Source: Planctomycetota bacterium
GTDB lineage: Bacteria; Planctomycetota; Phycisphaerae; Phycisphaerales; UBA1924
NCBI GenBank assembly: GCA_024280755.1
Contig: JAJRPN010000032.1
Coordinates: 16,095 to 80,094 of the forward strand
DNA length: 64,000 nt
Direction: 5' to 3'
Position numbers and translations under genes: made by a program. Below the pieces are notes generated by a model. It made no database searches, was not told the DNA's origin, and saw only the letters and a program-made list of their open reading frames with translations. Below, piece by piece: positions 15,158 to 23,928 of the stretch. Numbering within the stretch: the first letter of the stretch is position 1; each line of letters begins with the position of its first letter.

Positions 15158-17149
15158 ATGACACTCACGCGTTTTGGTTCCAAGCTCGTACTCGCAGCAG
15201 GAGTACTTGCACTCGGAACAGTATCATCGGTCACGGCACAGTCCATGAACGATGTCCAGAAGATTGCCAAAGAACGAGGCTTGACCACTCAAGACCTCAT
15301 CGCGGCAGCACAAACCTACACCCCCACAGGCATGCATGATGAATATGTCATCATGTCATCGGGTGGTCACTCAGGCCAGGTATTCGTCATCGGCGTGCCT
15401 TCGATGAGATTGCTCCGCTCGATCGCGGTATTCACACCTGAGCCTTGGCAAGGGTATGGCTACGGCGTAGGCAACGAGATCCTCGAAGCGGGCAATGTTC
15501 TGGGTAAAGAGAACCTGTGGGGTGATACTCATCACCCGGCACTCTCAGAAACCAACGGCGACTATGACGGCGACTGGCTCTTCATCAACGACAAATCAAA
15601 CGCGCGCATGGCCGTGATCGATTTGCGTGACTTCGAGACCAAGCAAATCGTCAAGAACCCATTGTTCATCAACGATCACGGCGGTGCGTTTGTTACACCA
15701 AACACCGATTATGTCTTCGAGACCGCCCAGTACAATGTGCCTTGGGGTGCGGACTATGCTCCGATGAGCGAGTACAAAGAAAGCTTCCGTGGCGCCGTCA
15801 CCATGTGGAAGTTCGATCGTAAGAAGGGGCGGATTGATGAAAGCAAATCATTCGCGATCGAGCTGCCACCCTACTGGCAAGACATCGCCGACTGTGGCAA
15901 GCTCGAGAGCGATGGATACTTCTTCCTCAACTCGATCAACACCGAACTCGCCACCGGGGGCTTTGGTGTCGCGGGCGAAAAGAACCCACCGTTCGAGGCC
16001 GGCGTAAGCATGAACGCGACGGATTACCTGCACATCATCAACTGGAAAAAGGCTGAAAAAATCTACCAGGCTGGCGATTACACAATGATTAAGGATTTCC
16101 CAGTGATCTCGCTCGAAACAGCGATCGCAGAGGGTCTTCTTCACCTGACTCCAGAACCACGAAGCCCTCACGGCGTCGATGTGACTCCAAAGGGTGACTT
16201 CATCGTTGTTGCTGGTAAGCTTGATCCGCACACCACCATCTACTCATTCGCGAAGCTCAAAAAAGCAATGGATGAGAAGAACTACTCGGGTCACGACGAG
16301 TTCGGTGTGCCCGTTCTTGATTTCGATAGCGTCATGGAAGCACAGGTTGAAGTTGGTCTGGGACCACTACATACCCAGTTCGGTCCTGACGGCTACGCAT
16401 ACACCTCGCTCTTCCTCGATTCAGCGGTTGCCCGTTGGACATTGGGCGGCGTGTATGGCCCACTCAATCCAGAACCAGATTGGACACTCGTCACCAAGAC
16501 CCCTGTTCACTACAACATTGGTCACCTTGGTGCTGCTGAAGGTGACACCGTCAGTCCTGACGGTAAGTACCTCGTTGCGTTCAACAAATGGTCGGTCGAT
16601 CGCTTTGTTGGCGTTGGGCCATTGCTCCCTCAGAACTTCCAACTCTTGGATATCTCCAAGCAGGGTACTGATATGCCAGTGATCTACGATATGCCTTTGG
16701 GCGTAGGCGAGCCTCACTATGCACAGATCATCAAGGCGGACAAACTCCATCCTTGGTCGGTCTATCCAGAAATCGGTTGGGACCCAGCGACCCAATCGGT
16801 CGATCCTTGGGCACCGCGTCCAAAGATGGAACGCGTAGAACGCAAGGGTGAGCACGAGGTCGAGGTCTTTATGACCGCGGTTCGTAGTCACTTTACCCCT
16901 GAGCATATCACTGTGAAGCAGGGCGATACCGTCACCTGGCGCATCACCAACACCGAGCGTGCAGTTGACGCGACCCATGGTTTCTCGATCCCAGTGTACA
17001 ACATTACACTGAGTCTTGAGCCAGGCGAAACCGCGAAGTTCGAGTTCGTTGCAGACACCGCGGGTACCTTCCCGTTCTACTGCACCGAGTTCTGCTCAGC
17101 ACTTCACTTGGAGATGATGGGCTATCTCATGGTTGAGCCACGCGAGTAA
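15158..17149 (+). CDS. nosZ: Nitrous oxide reductase, Sec-exported (clade II type)
   Basis: A 663-residue periplasmic copper enzyme that reduces N2O to N2. ATG 15158 has GGAAAGG upstream and gives a Sec signal peptide (LVLAAGVLALGTVSSVTAQS) without a twin-arginine motif, typical of clade II NosZ. The N-terminal seven-bladed propeller holds the CuZ site, with DTHHPALSETNGDYDG as the first histidine pair region. The C-terminal cupredoxin has the CuA motif CTEFCSALHLEM near residues 641-652 with all ligands present (Cys, Cys, His, Met). The full family length and intact ligands suggest an active enzyme. It lies 89 bases after the cytochrome. Confidence 0.97.
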   Translation: MTLTRFGSKLVLAAGVLALGTVSSVTAQSMNDVQKIAKERGLTTQDLIAAAQTYTPTGMHDEYVIMSSGGHSGQVFVIGVPSMRLLRSIAVFTPEPWQGYGYGVGNEILEAGNVLGKENLWGDTHHPALSETNGDYDGDWLFINDKSNARMAVIDLRDFETKQIVKNPLFINDHGGAFVTPNTDYVFETAQYNVPWGADYAPMSEYKESFRGAVTMWKFDRKKGRIDESKSFAIELPPYWQDIADCGKLESDGYFFLNSINTELATGGFGVAGEKNPPFEAGVSMNATDYLHIINWKKAEKIYQAGDYTMIKDFPVISLETAIAEGLLHLTPEPRSPHGVDVTPKGDFIVVAGKLDPHTTIYSFAKLKKAMDEKNYSGHDEFGVPVLDFDSVMEAQVEVGLGPLHTQFGPDGYAYTSLFLDSAVARWTLGGVYGPLNPEPDWTLVTKTPVHYNIGHLGAAEGDTVSPDGKYLVAFNKWSVDRFVGVGPLLPQNFQLLDISKQGTDMPVIYDMPLGVGEPHYAQIIKADKLHPWSVYPEIGWDPATQSVDPWAPRPKMERVERKGEHEVEVFMTAVRSHFTPEHITVKQGDTVTWRITNTERAVDATHGFSIPVYNITLSLEPGETAKFEFVADTAGTFPFYCTEFCSALHLEMMGYLMVEPRE

Positions 17150-17182
17150 ATCGACTCTCATTCTTGCGAGTCAAGAACTTCG

Positions 17183-17242
17183 CTCCGGCGCGCGAAAGCT
17201 CGCCGGAGTGTATTCACTGTCGGACTCCACGCAGGAGAGTCC
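17183..17242 (+). promoter_or_regulatory. Two hairpins between nosZ and nosB
   Basis: CTCCGGCG-CGCGAAAGCT-CGCCGGAG (17183-17208) and GGACTC...GAGTCC (17222-17242) form two stems with no T-run. Placed between cistrons they may protect the nosZ messenger 3' end or set the ratio of NosZ to its accessory proteins. The second stem ends just before the nosB ribosome site GAAGGAG. Confidence 0.5.
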
Positions 17243-17261
17243 CACGAAGGAGACAGATCAA

Positions 17262-17930
17262 ATGGCTTTTATCAATCACATCGTCGGGCCACGGGTAGAT
17301 CAATCCGACCTTGAAAAGCACGGCATGAAGTACGGCACCCCAGGGTTTCTGCTATTGGTTGCCCGTGTGCTCCTTTTGATTTCGCTCTTTGTTCCGTTCT
17401 GGAGCATGGAACTTGTTGCGCCGCAGTATCCTGAGAATCTGCACCTAATCGCGTATGTGACTCACCTGGCGGGTGATGTTGCAGAGATCAATAGCCTCAA
17501 CCATTACATCGGGATGCGTCCGCTCGAAGAGGCCGCCCAGATCGAGCGAGCGATTGGTGTGTACTTCTTGATTCTGTTCGTGGTCATGCTTGAGTTGGCG
17601 AGTTGGATTCATAGCCGATGGACAGTGGTGCTTGCTGTTCCGGTGATTACATTCCCAGCGGTGTTCTTGATCGACTTGTATCTCTGGATGAGTCATTTTG
17701 GGATGAATCTTGATCAAGACGCACCGTTGTCCAACTCGATCGAACCATTCGTTCCGCCAATCTTGGGCAGCGGGTTCATCGGGCAGTTCGAGACCATCGC
17801 ACGGGCTGGGCCGGGATTGATCCTTGCGACCATCGCATCGGTGGTTGTGGTCATTGCATTGTTCTTCCACTGGCGAGCCTATGCACCATTGGTCAAGGCG
17901 CATAACGCCGAGAAGAAGGCAGCAGCTTAA
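17262..17930 (+). CDS. nosB: NosB-like membrane protein
   Basis: A 222-residue membrane protein with about four helices (residues 27-48, 108-126, 130-150 and 192-210) and a periplasmic-side loop with NLHLIAYVTHLAGDVAEINS and NHYIGM. Proteins of this length and pattern follow nosZ in clade II nos clusters, where they are called NosB. They are thought to connect electron flow to NosZ, but the mechanism is not established. ATG 17262 has GAAGGAG upstream. nosD starts two bases after its stop. Confidence 0.72.
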   Translation: MAFINHIVGPRVDQSDLEKHGMKYGTPGFLLLVARVLLLISLFVPFWSMELVAPQYPENLHLIAYVTHLAGDVAEINSLNHYIGMRPLEEAAQIERAIGVYFLILFVVMLELASWIHSRWTVVLAVPVITFPAVFLIDLYLWMSHFGMNLDQDAPLSNSIEPFVPPILGSGFIGQFETIARAGPGLILATIASVVVVIALFFHWRAYAPLVKAHNAEKKAAA

Positions 17931-17932
17931 TC

Positions 17933-19345
17933 ATGTTGCGAATCCAGACCATCATGGGCATATGTGTACTCCTTGCTTTGGTGTTCGGTGCATCTGCGCA
18001 AGATGCACGGCAAACAACCGACGAGATTGCTCGGCTGATCGATTCGGCTGCGCCCGGCTCGACGGTGGTTGTGCCCGCGGGTCTCTATGAGGGCAACTTG
18101 CGAATCGAAAAAGCAATTGTGCTCGATGGGAAAGGTCTTGTGACCATCGACGGGCTCGGTAAGGGAACGGTTGTCGAAATTGCGGTTGGCGATGTGACAC
18201 TCCGTGGGTTTACGATCCGGGGCTCTGGTTCGACGGTCGATCAAGAACCCGCGGGCGTTCGCGCGGTGGCCGGCCCGGTGATTATCGAGGACAATCGGTT
18301 CGAAGATGTGTACTTCGGGATCGATCTCCGCCCGGCTGGAGATTCAATTATCCGCAACAACATTATCATTGGCAAAGAACTCAAACTCGGACGCCGAGGC
18401 GATGGGATCCGCTTATGGTGGAGCCACAACTCTATTGTCGAAGACAACACCATCGATGCCGTCCGCGATATGGTCTTCTGGTATTCCGAAAACCTCTCGG
18501 TTGCAAGGAACAAAGTGATAAACTCGCGCTATGGGTTGCACTTTATGTACTCGCATCAAACAGTCCTCGCAGAGAATGAACTCATCGGCAACTCCGTTGG
18601 CATCTATCTAATGTACTCCAACGATATCCACCTGATCGGCAACTCGATCGTCAATAACCGGGGCGCGAGCGGCTATGGCATCGGGCTCAAAGATTGCGAC
18701 GCAATCGTCGTCGAGAACAACGCTCTGCTCGCCAACCGTGTTGGGATGTATATCGATAACTCGCCGTCATCGGTCGACTCATACGGAATCATCAGAGGCA
18801 ACAAAATCGCCTTCAACGAGATCGGCATGCTCTCCACACCGATCACCCACGACAATGTCATCACCAACAACGCATTCTTAGAAAACGAAGAGCAGGTTAC
18901 GGTGCATGGTCGCGGGCAGTTGATGCTCAACAAGTTCTCAGAAAATGGCGTGGGCAACTTCTGGTCGAGCTATTCAGGTTTCGATCAAGACAATGATGGC
19001 ATCGGCGACTTCCCCCACGAACCGAGAAGCCTGTTCCGTTCGCTGCTCGCTCGCCAACCAAACCTCCGTATCTTCCTCCACAGCCCCGCCCAGCAAGCCA
19101 TCGAACTCACCGCGCGAGCATTCCCTGAGCTCAGCCCCAAGCCAATATTTATTGACCACTCCCCACTTACACGCCCGCCCAAGCTCGACCTGCTTGTCAG
19201 CTCGCAACAAACATCACGGGCACCTATGATTGGATTCGCAGCAGGATTGCTTCTGATCTCAATCGTCGGCGGCTGGCTTATCGCTCACCAACCACCCCTC
19301 CCTATCCTCACCGATTCAGAGCGTTCAAAGAGAGCATTCGTATGA
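17933..19345 (+). CDS. nosD: NosD copper-site maturation protein
   Basis: A 470-residue periplasmic protein with a signal peptide (residues 1-22) and a long right-handed beta-helix (CASH repeats, about 40-350) seen as repeated NxI/NxV rungs such as IIRNNIIIG, IVEDNTID and SVARNKVINS. A C-terminal hydrophobic segment (about 430-450) may anchor it to the membrane. NosD works with the NosFY transporter to build the CuZ sulfide-copper centre of NosZ. Its stop overlaps the nosF start by four bases (ATGA), so translation is coupled. Confidence 0.92.
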   Translation: MLRIQTIMGICVLLALVFGASAQDARQTTDEIARLIDSAAPGSTVVVPAGLYEGNLRIEKAIVLDGKGLVTIDGLGKGTVVEIAVGDVTLRGFTIRGSGSTVDQEPAGVRAVAGPVIIEDNRFEDVYFGIDLRPAGDSIIRNNIIIGKELKLGRRGDGIRLWWSHNSIVEDNTIDAVRDMVFWYSENLSVARNKVINSRYGLHFMYSHQTVLAENELIGNSVGIYLMYSNDIHLIGNSIVNNRGASGYGIGLKDCDAIVVENNALLANRVGMYIDNSPSSVDSYGIIRGNKIAFNEIGMLSTPITHDNVITNNAFLENEEQVTVHGRGQLMLNKFSENGVGNFWSSYSGFDQDNDGIGDFPHEPRSLFRSLLARQPNLRIFLHSPAQQAIELTARAFPELSPKPIFIDHSPLTRPPKLDLLVSSQQTSRAPMIGFAAGLLLISIVGGWLIAHQPPLPILTDSERSKRAFV

Positions 19346-20217
19346 TTCAAGCATCTCATGTCACCAAAAAATTCGGGAGCGTTGTCGCGGTCGACGATCT
19401 CTCATTTAAACTCGAAAAAGCCGAGTCCATCGCCTTGTGGGGCAGCAATGGTGCTGGCAAGACCACACTGATCCGCAGCTTGCTGGGCATCTTCCCATCA
19501 ACGGGCACTGCCTCGATTCACGGCGTTGATGTCCGCAAGCATGGCAAGCAGGCGCGATCCTTCGTCGGATATGTCCCTCAAGAACTCGCCTTCCATGATG
19601 ATGCCAAGCTCGGATCTTCGATCATGTTCTTTGCGAACCTGCGCAAGGTGAATCGTAAAGGCGCTGCGTTGGCATTGGCCAAAGTTGGATTGCAAGGGCA
19701 CGAGAAAAAGCGAGTGCGCGATCTTTCGGGCGGGATGAAACAACGCCTTGCGTTGGCCATTGCGCTCATCGCTGATCCACCGATTATCGTTCTCGATGAA
19801 CCAACCTCAAACCTTGATGCTTCGGGGCGTGGCGAGGTGATCGACACCCTGTGCCAGCTCCGCGATGAAGGAAAAACCCTTTTATTCGCCTCCCATCGTC
19901 CTGATGAAGTCCTCTCGCTCGCTGGCAGAGTGCTGGTCATGGAAAAGGGCAAACTCATCAAAGACATCACACCAGCCGAGCTTTGGCCGACCGAATCTCG
20001 CATCCAGACCATGCGTTTGTATCTGAGCATGGGCACGGAAGAATCCGCCGCGACTGTGCTGCGAGACGCTGGGCATGCGGTGAATCTCAACGGCAATGGG
20101 CTGTGCGTTTCAGTCCCCCGCAACCGAAAAGCCGAACCTGTTTCTGTTTTGGCCAAAGCCGAGATCGAAGTCCGCGACTTTGAGATCCTTGAAGAAGTCC
20201 AGGGAGACACCCCATGA
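19342..20217 (+). CDS. nosF: NosF ABC transporter ATPase
   Basis: A 291-residue ABC ATPase with Walker A GSNGAGKTT (34-42), signature LSGGMKQRLALA near 130, Walker B PIIVLDEPTSNLD and H-loop FASHRPDE. A C-terminal extension of about 80 residues follows the ATPase core. It powers the NosDFY complex that supplies sulfur or another factor for CuZ assembly. It overlaps nosD and nosY by four bases each. Confidence 0.92.
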   Translation: MIQASHVTKKFGSVVAVDDLSFKLEKAESIALWGSNGAGKTTLIRSLLGIFPSTGTASIHGVDVRKHGKQARSFVGYVPQELAFHDDAKLGSSIMFFANLRKVNRKGAALALAKVGLQGHEKKRVRDLSGGMKQRLALAIALIADPPIIVLDEPTSNLDASGRGEVIDTLCQLRDEGKTLLFASHRPDEVLSLAGRVLVMEKGKLIKDITPAELWPTESRIQTMRLYLSMGTEESAATVLRDAGHAVNLNGNGLCVSVPRNRKAEPVSVLAKAEIEVRDFEILEEVQGDTP

Positions 20218-21107
20218 CCACCCTCCCAATCGAATCATCTGTATCCAAAGCTCAGACCGAGTCTGGCACGCATCTTTCTCGCATCGCGAGCGTGTTAGCC
20301 TTTGCTCGGCGTGAGTTTCGTGATGCGATTTCTAGCCGATGGTTTATTTTGTACACCGTTGCCTTTACTGTCCTTGCGGTGGCTGTGTCCTTCATGTCCC
20401 TCGCCGGCTCTGGCTCGCACGGGTTCGCTGGTTTTAGCCGAACCACCGCCGGGCTGCTCAACCTGATCATGCTTGTCGTCCCATTAATGGCACTGATTGC
20501 TGGCGCAGGATCAATCGCAGGCGAACGCGAACGCGGCACGCTGCTGTATCTTCTCGCCCAGCCCATCTCACGGATGGAACTCTTGCTCGGCAAATACATC
20601 GGGCTCGCCATCGCGTTGTGCTGCTCGATGTGCATCGGGTTTGGACTCAGCGCCGGCGTGCTCGCATGGCGCGTTGGTGGCGTGGGTATCAGCGCATTCA
20701 TTATGCTCGTCCTCTTCACCTGCATGCTCGCCCTGGCAATGCTCTCTGTCGGCATGCTGCTCTCGGTGATGTCTCGTCGATCGGGTGTCGCGACCGGGCT
20801 TGGGCTCTTCGCGTGGTTGATCCTTGTTTTCTTGAGTGATCTTGGTCTCATGGCCGGCACAATCCTCTTCAAACTCCGTGTTCAAGAAGTCTTCGCCATC
20901 GGGGTTATGAATCCGCTACAAGCCTTTAAAATGGCGGTCATTGTCAATATGAACGCGTCGCTCGATGTTCTTGGCCCGGTTGGCATGTACGCTTCGCAAA
21001 CCTTTGGCGATGCCCTCCCCTGGATCTTGGCTTTGGTCTTGGGCGTGTGGACCATCATCCCGCTATTGGCAGCGATGATCCTCTTCTCGAAACGAGGCTC
21101 AGTATGA
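20214..21107 (+). CDS. nosY: NosY ABC transporter permease
   Basis: A 297-residue integral membrane protein of the ABC-2 type, with six or so helices. GAGSIAGERERGTLLYLLAQPISR near residues 100-123 is the coupling region typical of ABC-2 permeases. It forms the membrane part of the NosDFY machine. It starts inside the last codons of nosF (ATGA) and its stop overlaps the nosL start. Confidence 0.9.
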   Translation: MTTLPIESSVSKAQTESGTHLSRIASVLAFARREFRDAISSRWFILYTVAFTVLAVAVSFMSLAGSGSHGFAGFSRTTAGLLNLIMLVVPLMALIAGAGSIAGERERGTLLYLLAQPISRMELLLGKYIGLAIALCCSMCIGFGLSAGVLAWRVGGVGISAFIMLVLFTCMLALAMLSVGMLLSVMSRRSGVATGLGLFAWLILVFLSDLGLMAGTILFKLRVQEVFAIGVMNPLQAFKMAVIVNMNASLDVLGPVGMYASQTFGDALPWILALVLGVWTIIPLLAAMILFSKRGSV

Positions 21108-21559
21108 ACGCAGCTTATGCAACACCCCTGGGCGCATTGCTCATCGGGCTCACACTCACCGGCTGCGGCTCAGAAACCAACGACGGCCCGCCGGCAATCC
21201 GCTATGGCGATTCGATGTGTATCGAGTGCGGCATGATTATCTCTGATGAACGCTTTGCAACAGCAACAATCGTTGAAGGGGATCGCGGCAACGAGCCTTT
21301 GCTCTTTGATGACTTCAACTGCCAGATGATCTTCGAATCCAAGCATACCGATCTCGCAATCGTCGACCGCTGGAGCCACGATCATGGGTCAAACGCATGG
21401 CTTCATATGGCGGATGCCTGGTTTGTTCAATCCGATCAGTTGCATACGCCGATGGCTTCGAACATCGCCTCGTTTGCGACCCAAGAGGACGCGACTGCCT
21501 TCGCTCAGCCTATTGATGGCGCAGTGCTTGACTTCCCCTCGATTTGGAAAACAGAGTAA
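21104..21559 (+). CDS. nosL: NosL copper-binding lipoprotein
   Basis: A 151-residue lipoprotein. The signal peptide ends in LTGCG at about residue 21, giving a lipid-anchored periplasmic protein. The copper(I) site candidate MCIECGM follows shortly after, and LLFDDFNCQMIF matches the NosL/MerB-like fold. NosL is a copper chaperone that hands copper to apo-NosZ through NosDFY. The start at 21104 overlaps the nosY stop. It is the last gene of the operon and converges on the DUF502 gene 23 bases further on. Confidence 0.9.
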   Translation: MNAAYATPLGALLIGLTLTGCGSETNDGPPAIRYGDSMCIECGMIISDERFATATIVEGDRGNEPLLFDDFNCQMIFESKHTDLAIVDRWSHDHGSNAWLHMADAWFVQSDQLHTPMASNIASFATQEDATAFAQPIDGAVLDFPSIWKTE

Positions 21560-21582
21560 CTCGCGTGTACAAATCTGTGTGC

Positions 21583-22461
21583 TTATGAAGCCTTCGATGA
21601 ATCGGATGAATCAGATGACTGAGAAACAACCGAGGCATCCGAAGTTGCGCCTTGGATGATCGCAGGGACATCCTCAGGAAGCACACCCGGCGCCAGAACG
21701 CCCGCGGTAATCACAAATCGCAACGCCTCTTCGATCGACATACTGATCTCGATAACCTTTTCTTTGGGCAGGTTGATCGTAAACCCAGTGAACGGGGTAG
21801 GCGAGGTCGGGATAAACACCGAGACAACCTGGCCGCCCGCGGGCCCATCAATCTCACGCAATGAGTCGCCGGTGAGAAAACCAACCGTCCAAATCCCTGC
21901 GCTTGGATATTCGACAATCACGACCTTACTAAAGGCCATTTTGTTGTCGCCCATGATCATGTCGACGACTTGTTTCACATGCGGGTAGACCTGCTTGAAC
22001 CCGGGGATACGGGTGATGAGATTTTCGAGCCGAGCATAGACCGATTTGCCCATAAAGTTACCCAGCAACACGCCTGCAAGGTAGATCAGCATGATCGCGA
22101 TGCCCAGCCCGGTGAGGTTGAGGTATCGATGATCGCTCCAGAACTTGGCCAAATATCCTCGGCGAAGATCCAGCCGAAGCGATTCGTCGGAGACGGAATC
22201 ACGAACTTCACCCGTTGCGCGTGCATTGATAAGTTGCTCGTCGGTTACCTGGAACCATCCGGGGAGTTTGTCCTCGTCCCAGACCTGAGGCACCACCCAA
22301 ACAACCGCAAAGCGAGTCGCACGATTGATCGGCTGAGCAACATTGTTATATACAAACCCAAATGCTTGGACCAAAAGCCAGAGCGTGACCGCGGTGGGCA
22401 GCAAAACCGCTAAACCACGCGTAAAAAAGCGTTTAAAATCTGATGTAAAAGAATCGGTCAT
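21583..22461 (-). CDS. DUF502 family membrane protein
   Basis: A 292-residue protein with membrane helices at about 14-38 and 118-142 and the DUF502 core. The core includes NLITRIPGFKQVYPHVKQVV, VVIVEYPSAGIWTVGFLTG and VFIPTSPTPFTGFTI, and the segment ending GGVLAP-like in the family reads TAGVLAPG here. The family is widespread in bacteria and chloroplasts; a role in membrane or vesicle organisation has been proposed but its biochemical job is not settled. The second of two adjacent ATGs is preferred because AAGGAG is too close to the first. The Ser/Asp-rich tail is disordered. Confidence 0.85.
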   Translation of the reverse strand: MTDSFTSDFKRFFTRGLAVLLPTAVTLWLLVQAFGFVYNNVAQPINRATRFAVVWVVPQVWDEDKLPGWFQVTDEQLINARATGEVRDSVSDESLRLDLRRGYLAKFWSDHRYLNLTGLGIAIMLIYLAGVLLGNFMGKSVYARLENLITRIPGFKQVYPHVKQVVDMIMGDNKMAFSKVVIVEYPSAGIWTVGFLTGDSLREIDGPAGGQVVSVFIPTSPTPFTGFTINLPKEKVIEISMSIEEALRFVITAGVLAPGVLPEDVPAIIQGATSDASVVSQSSDSSDSSKAS

Positions 22462-22626
22462 CATGCTCCTTGCCAGTTGATCATCAATACAAGCTCTACG
22501 ATGCTCATTGTATGGATTTTAGACCTCTCGCATTCAGATCATCGACCACTTTTCCGATCCAACGGTAGATTGGGATCGTAGAATCGGTATAAATCATTGG
22601 TAGCAAAAATAGGAATGGATCAAAGC

Positions 22627-23667
22627 ATGCAGATTCTCGTCACCGGCGGAGCAGGATATATCGGTTCACACGCCTGCCAAAGGCTTCTCAAGGACGGACA
22701 CACCGTCGTCGCCCTCGATAGCCTCCATCGCGGCCACCGCGAGCCTATGGATATGCTCAAAGCAGCCCATGCCCAGAACTTCAACTTTGTCCACGCCGAC
22801 CTTGGAGATACCAAAGCCGTCCTCGACACACTCGACACCCACGATCTCGATACCGTCATGCACTTTGGCGCTTTGGCCTATGTTGGCGAATCGGTTGAAG
22901 ACCCATTGTGGTATTACCGCAATAACATCAGCTCAGGGATCGGGCTCCTTGATGCCTGCGATGCCGCACATGGCGGCAAGGGAATCAAACGGTTCATCTT
23001 CTCATCCTCCTGCGCAACCTATGGCGATCCGCCAGCAGACATGATCCCCGTCCCCGAACACTGCCCGCAATCCCCCACCTCGCCCTATGGCTACACCAAA
23101 CTCCACTTCGAACACATCCTCAAAGACTACGCCAACAAACGCACGATCAACAACAACCCCATCGCACTGACCATGCTGCGGTACTTTAATGTCGCGGGCA
23201 GCGATCGCACCGGGATGCTCGGCGAAGATCACACGCCAGAAACACATCTCATCCCCGTTGCCATTGACGCCGCGCTGGGCAAACGAGAATCTATGTCGAT
23301 CTTCGGCACCGACTACCCAACACCCGACGGCACCAACATCCGCGACTATGTCCATGTCGAAGACCTCATCAGCGCACACGCCCTGGCGATGGATTCCACC
23401 CAGATCGGACAAGTCGAAGCGTTTAATGTCGGGATCGGCAAAGGGTATTCTGTCCGTGAGATTCTTGATTCGGTCAAGCGTGTTTCGGGCGTGGACTTCA
23501 CGGTTCATGACGCGCCCAAACGAGCTGGCGATGCGATCGCACTCTACAACAACCCAGCGAAGATCAAATCAACGCTGGGCTGGGATGCACAAATTACAGA
23601 GATCGACGAGATCGTTTCGAGTGCGTTCAACTGGCTCAAAGCACACCCAAACGGGTACGGCGACTAA
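22627..23667 (+). CDS. galE: UDP-glucose 4-epimerase
   Basis: A 346-residue extended short-chain dehydrogenase that interconverts UDP-glucose and UDP-galactose using bound NAD. It has the NAD-binding motif GGAGYIGSH (7-15), SSSCATYG with the catalytic serine/threonine, YGYTK with the catalytic tyrosine and lysine, and MLRYFNVAGSD typical of GalE. The start at 22627 (MQILVTGG) matches the family; an ATG at 22615 would add four residues. No glycan operon surrounds it. A family A repeat starts four bases after its stop. Confidence 0.92.
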   Translation: MQILVTGGAGYIGSHACQRLLKDGHTVVALDSLHRGHREPMDMLKAAHAQNFNFVHADLGDTKAVLDTLDTHDLDTVMHFGALAYVGESVEDPLWYYRNNISSGIGLLDACDAAHGGKGIKRFIFSSSCATYGDPPADMIPVPEHCPQSPTSPYGYTKLHFEHILKDYANKRTINNNPIALTMLRYFNVAGSDRTGMLGEDHTPETHLIPVAIDAALGKRESMSIFGTDYPTPDGTNIRDYVHVEDLISAHALAMDSTQIGQVEAFNVGIGKGYSVREILDSVKRVSGVDFTVHDAPKRAGDAIALYNNPAKIKSTLGWDAQITEIDEIVSSAFNWLKAHPNGYGD

Positions 23668-23670
23668 CCC

Positions 23671-23900
23671 GTGTCTGCCGACTCATTTCCCACACAAGGA
23701 CGCTTTCTTTTCGCCTCCCCCGGGCTTCCGGGGGAGGTGGCTGCGCAGCAGACGGAGGGGGTCTTGAAGAAGGCAATGGGCAATAGGGAATAGGCAATGG
23801 GGAAGATATAAGAAAGACCCCCTCCGCCTCACTTCGATCGGCACCTCCTCCGGAAGCCCGGGGGAGGCGAATAGTTGAAAAAAGCCGAGCCGTCAGACAG
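23671..23900. repeat. Family A palindromic element A3
   Basis: Hairpins GCCTCCCCCGGGCTTCCGGGGGAGG at the left (23713 on) and CCTCCTCCGGAAGCCCGGGGGAGG at the right (to 23868) enclose the modules GGCTGCGCAGCAGACGGAGGGG and CCTCCGCCTCACTTCGATCGG. The spacer holds GGCAATGGGCAATAGGG-like short repeats. The outer ends GTGTCTGCCGACTCA (23671) and, on the minus strand, CTGTCTGACGGCTCG (23886-23900) match those of A1. It lies between the convergent 3' ends of galE and the pilW-like gene. Confidence 0.88.
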
Positions 23901-23928
23901 GGCCTAATCGGCCAGCTGAATTATCCAA

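Noticed and set aside
23757..23820. Short GGCAATGGGCAATAGGGAATAGGC repeats considered as a CRISPR-like array
   Set aside because: The units are only about 7-10 bases, without spacers, inside one palindromic element, and no cas gene is present.
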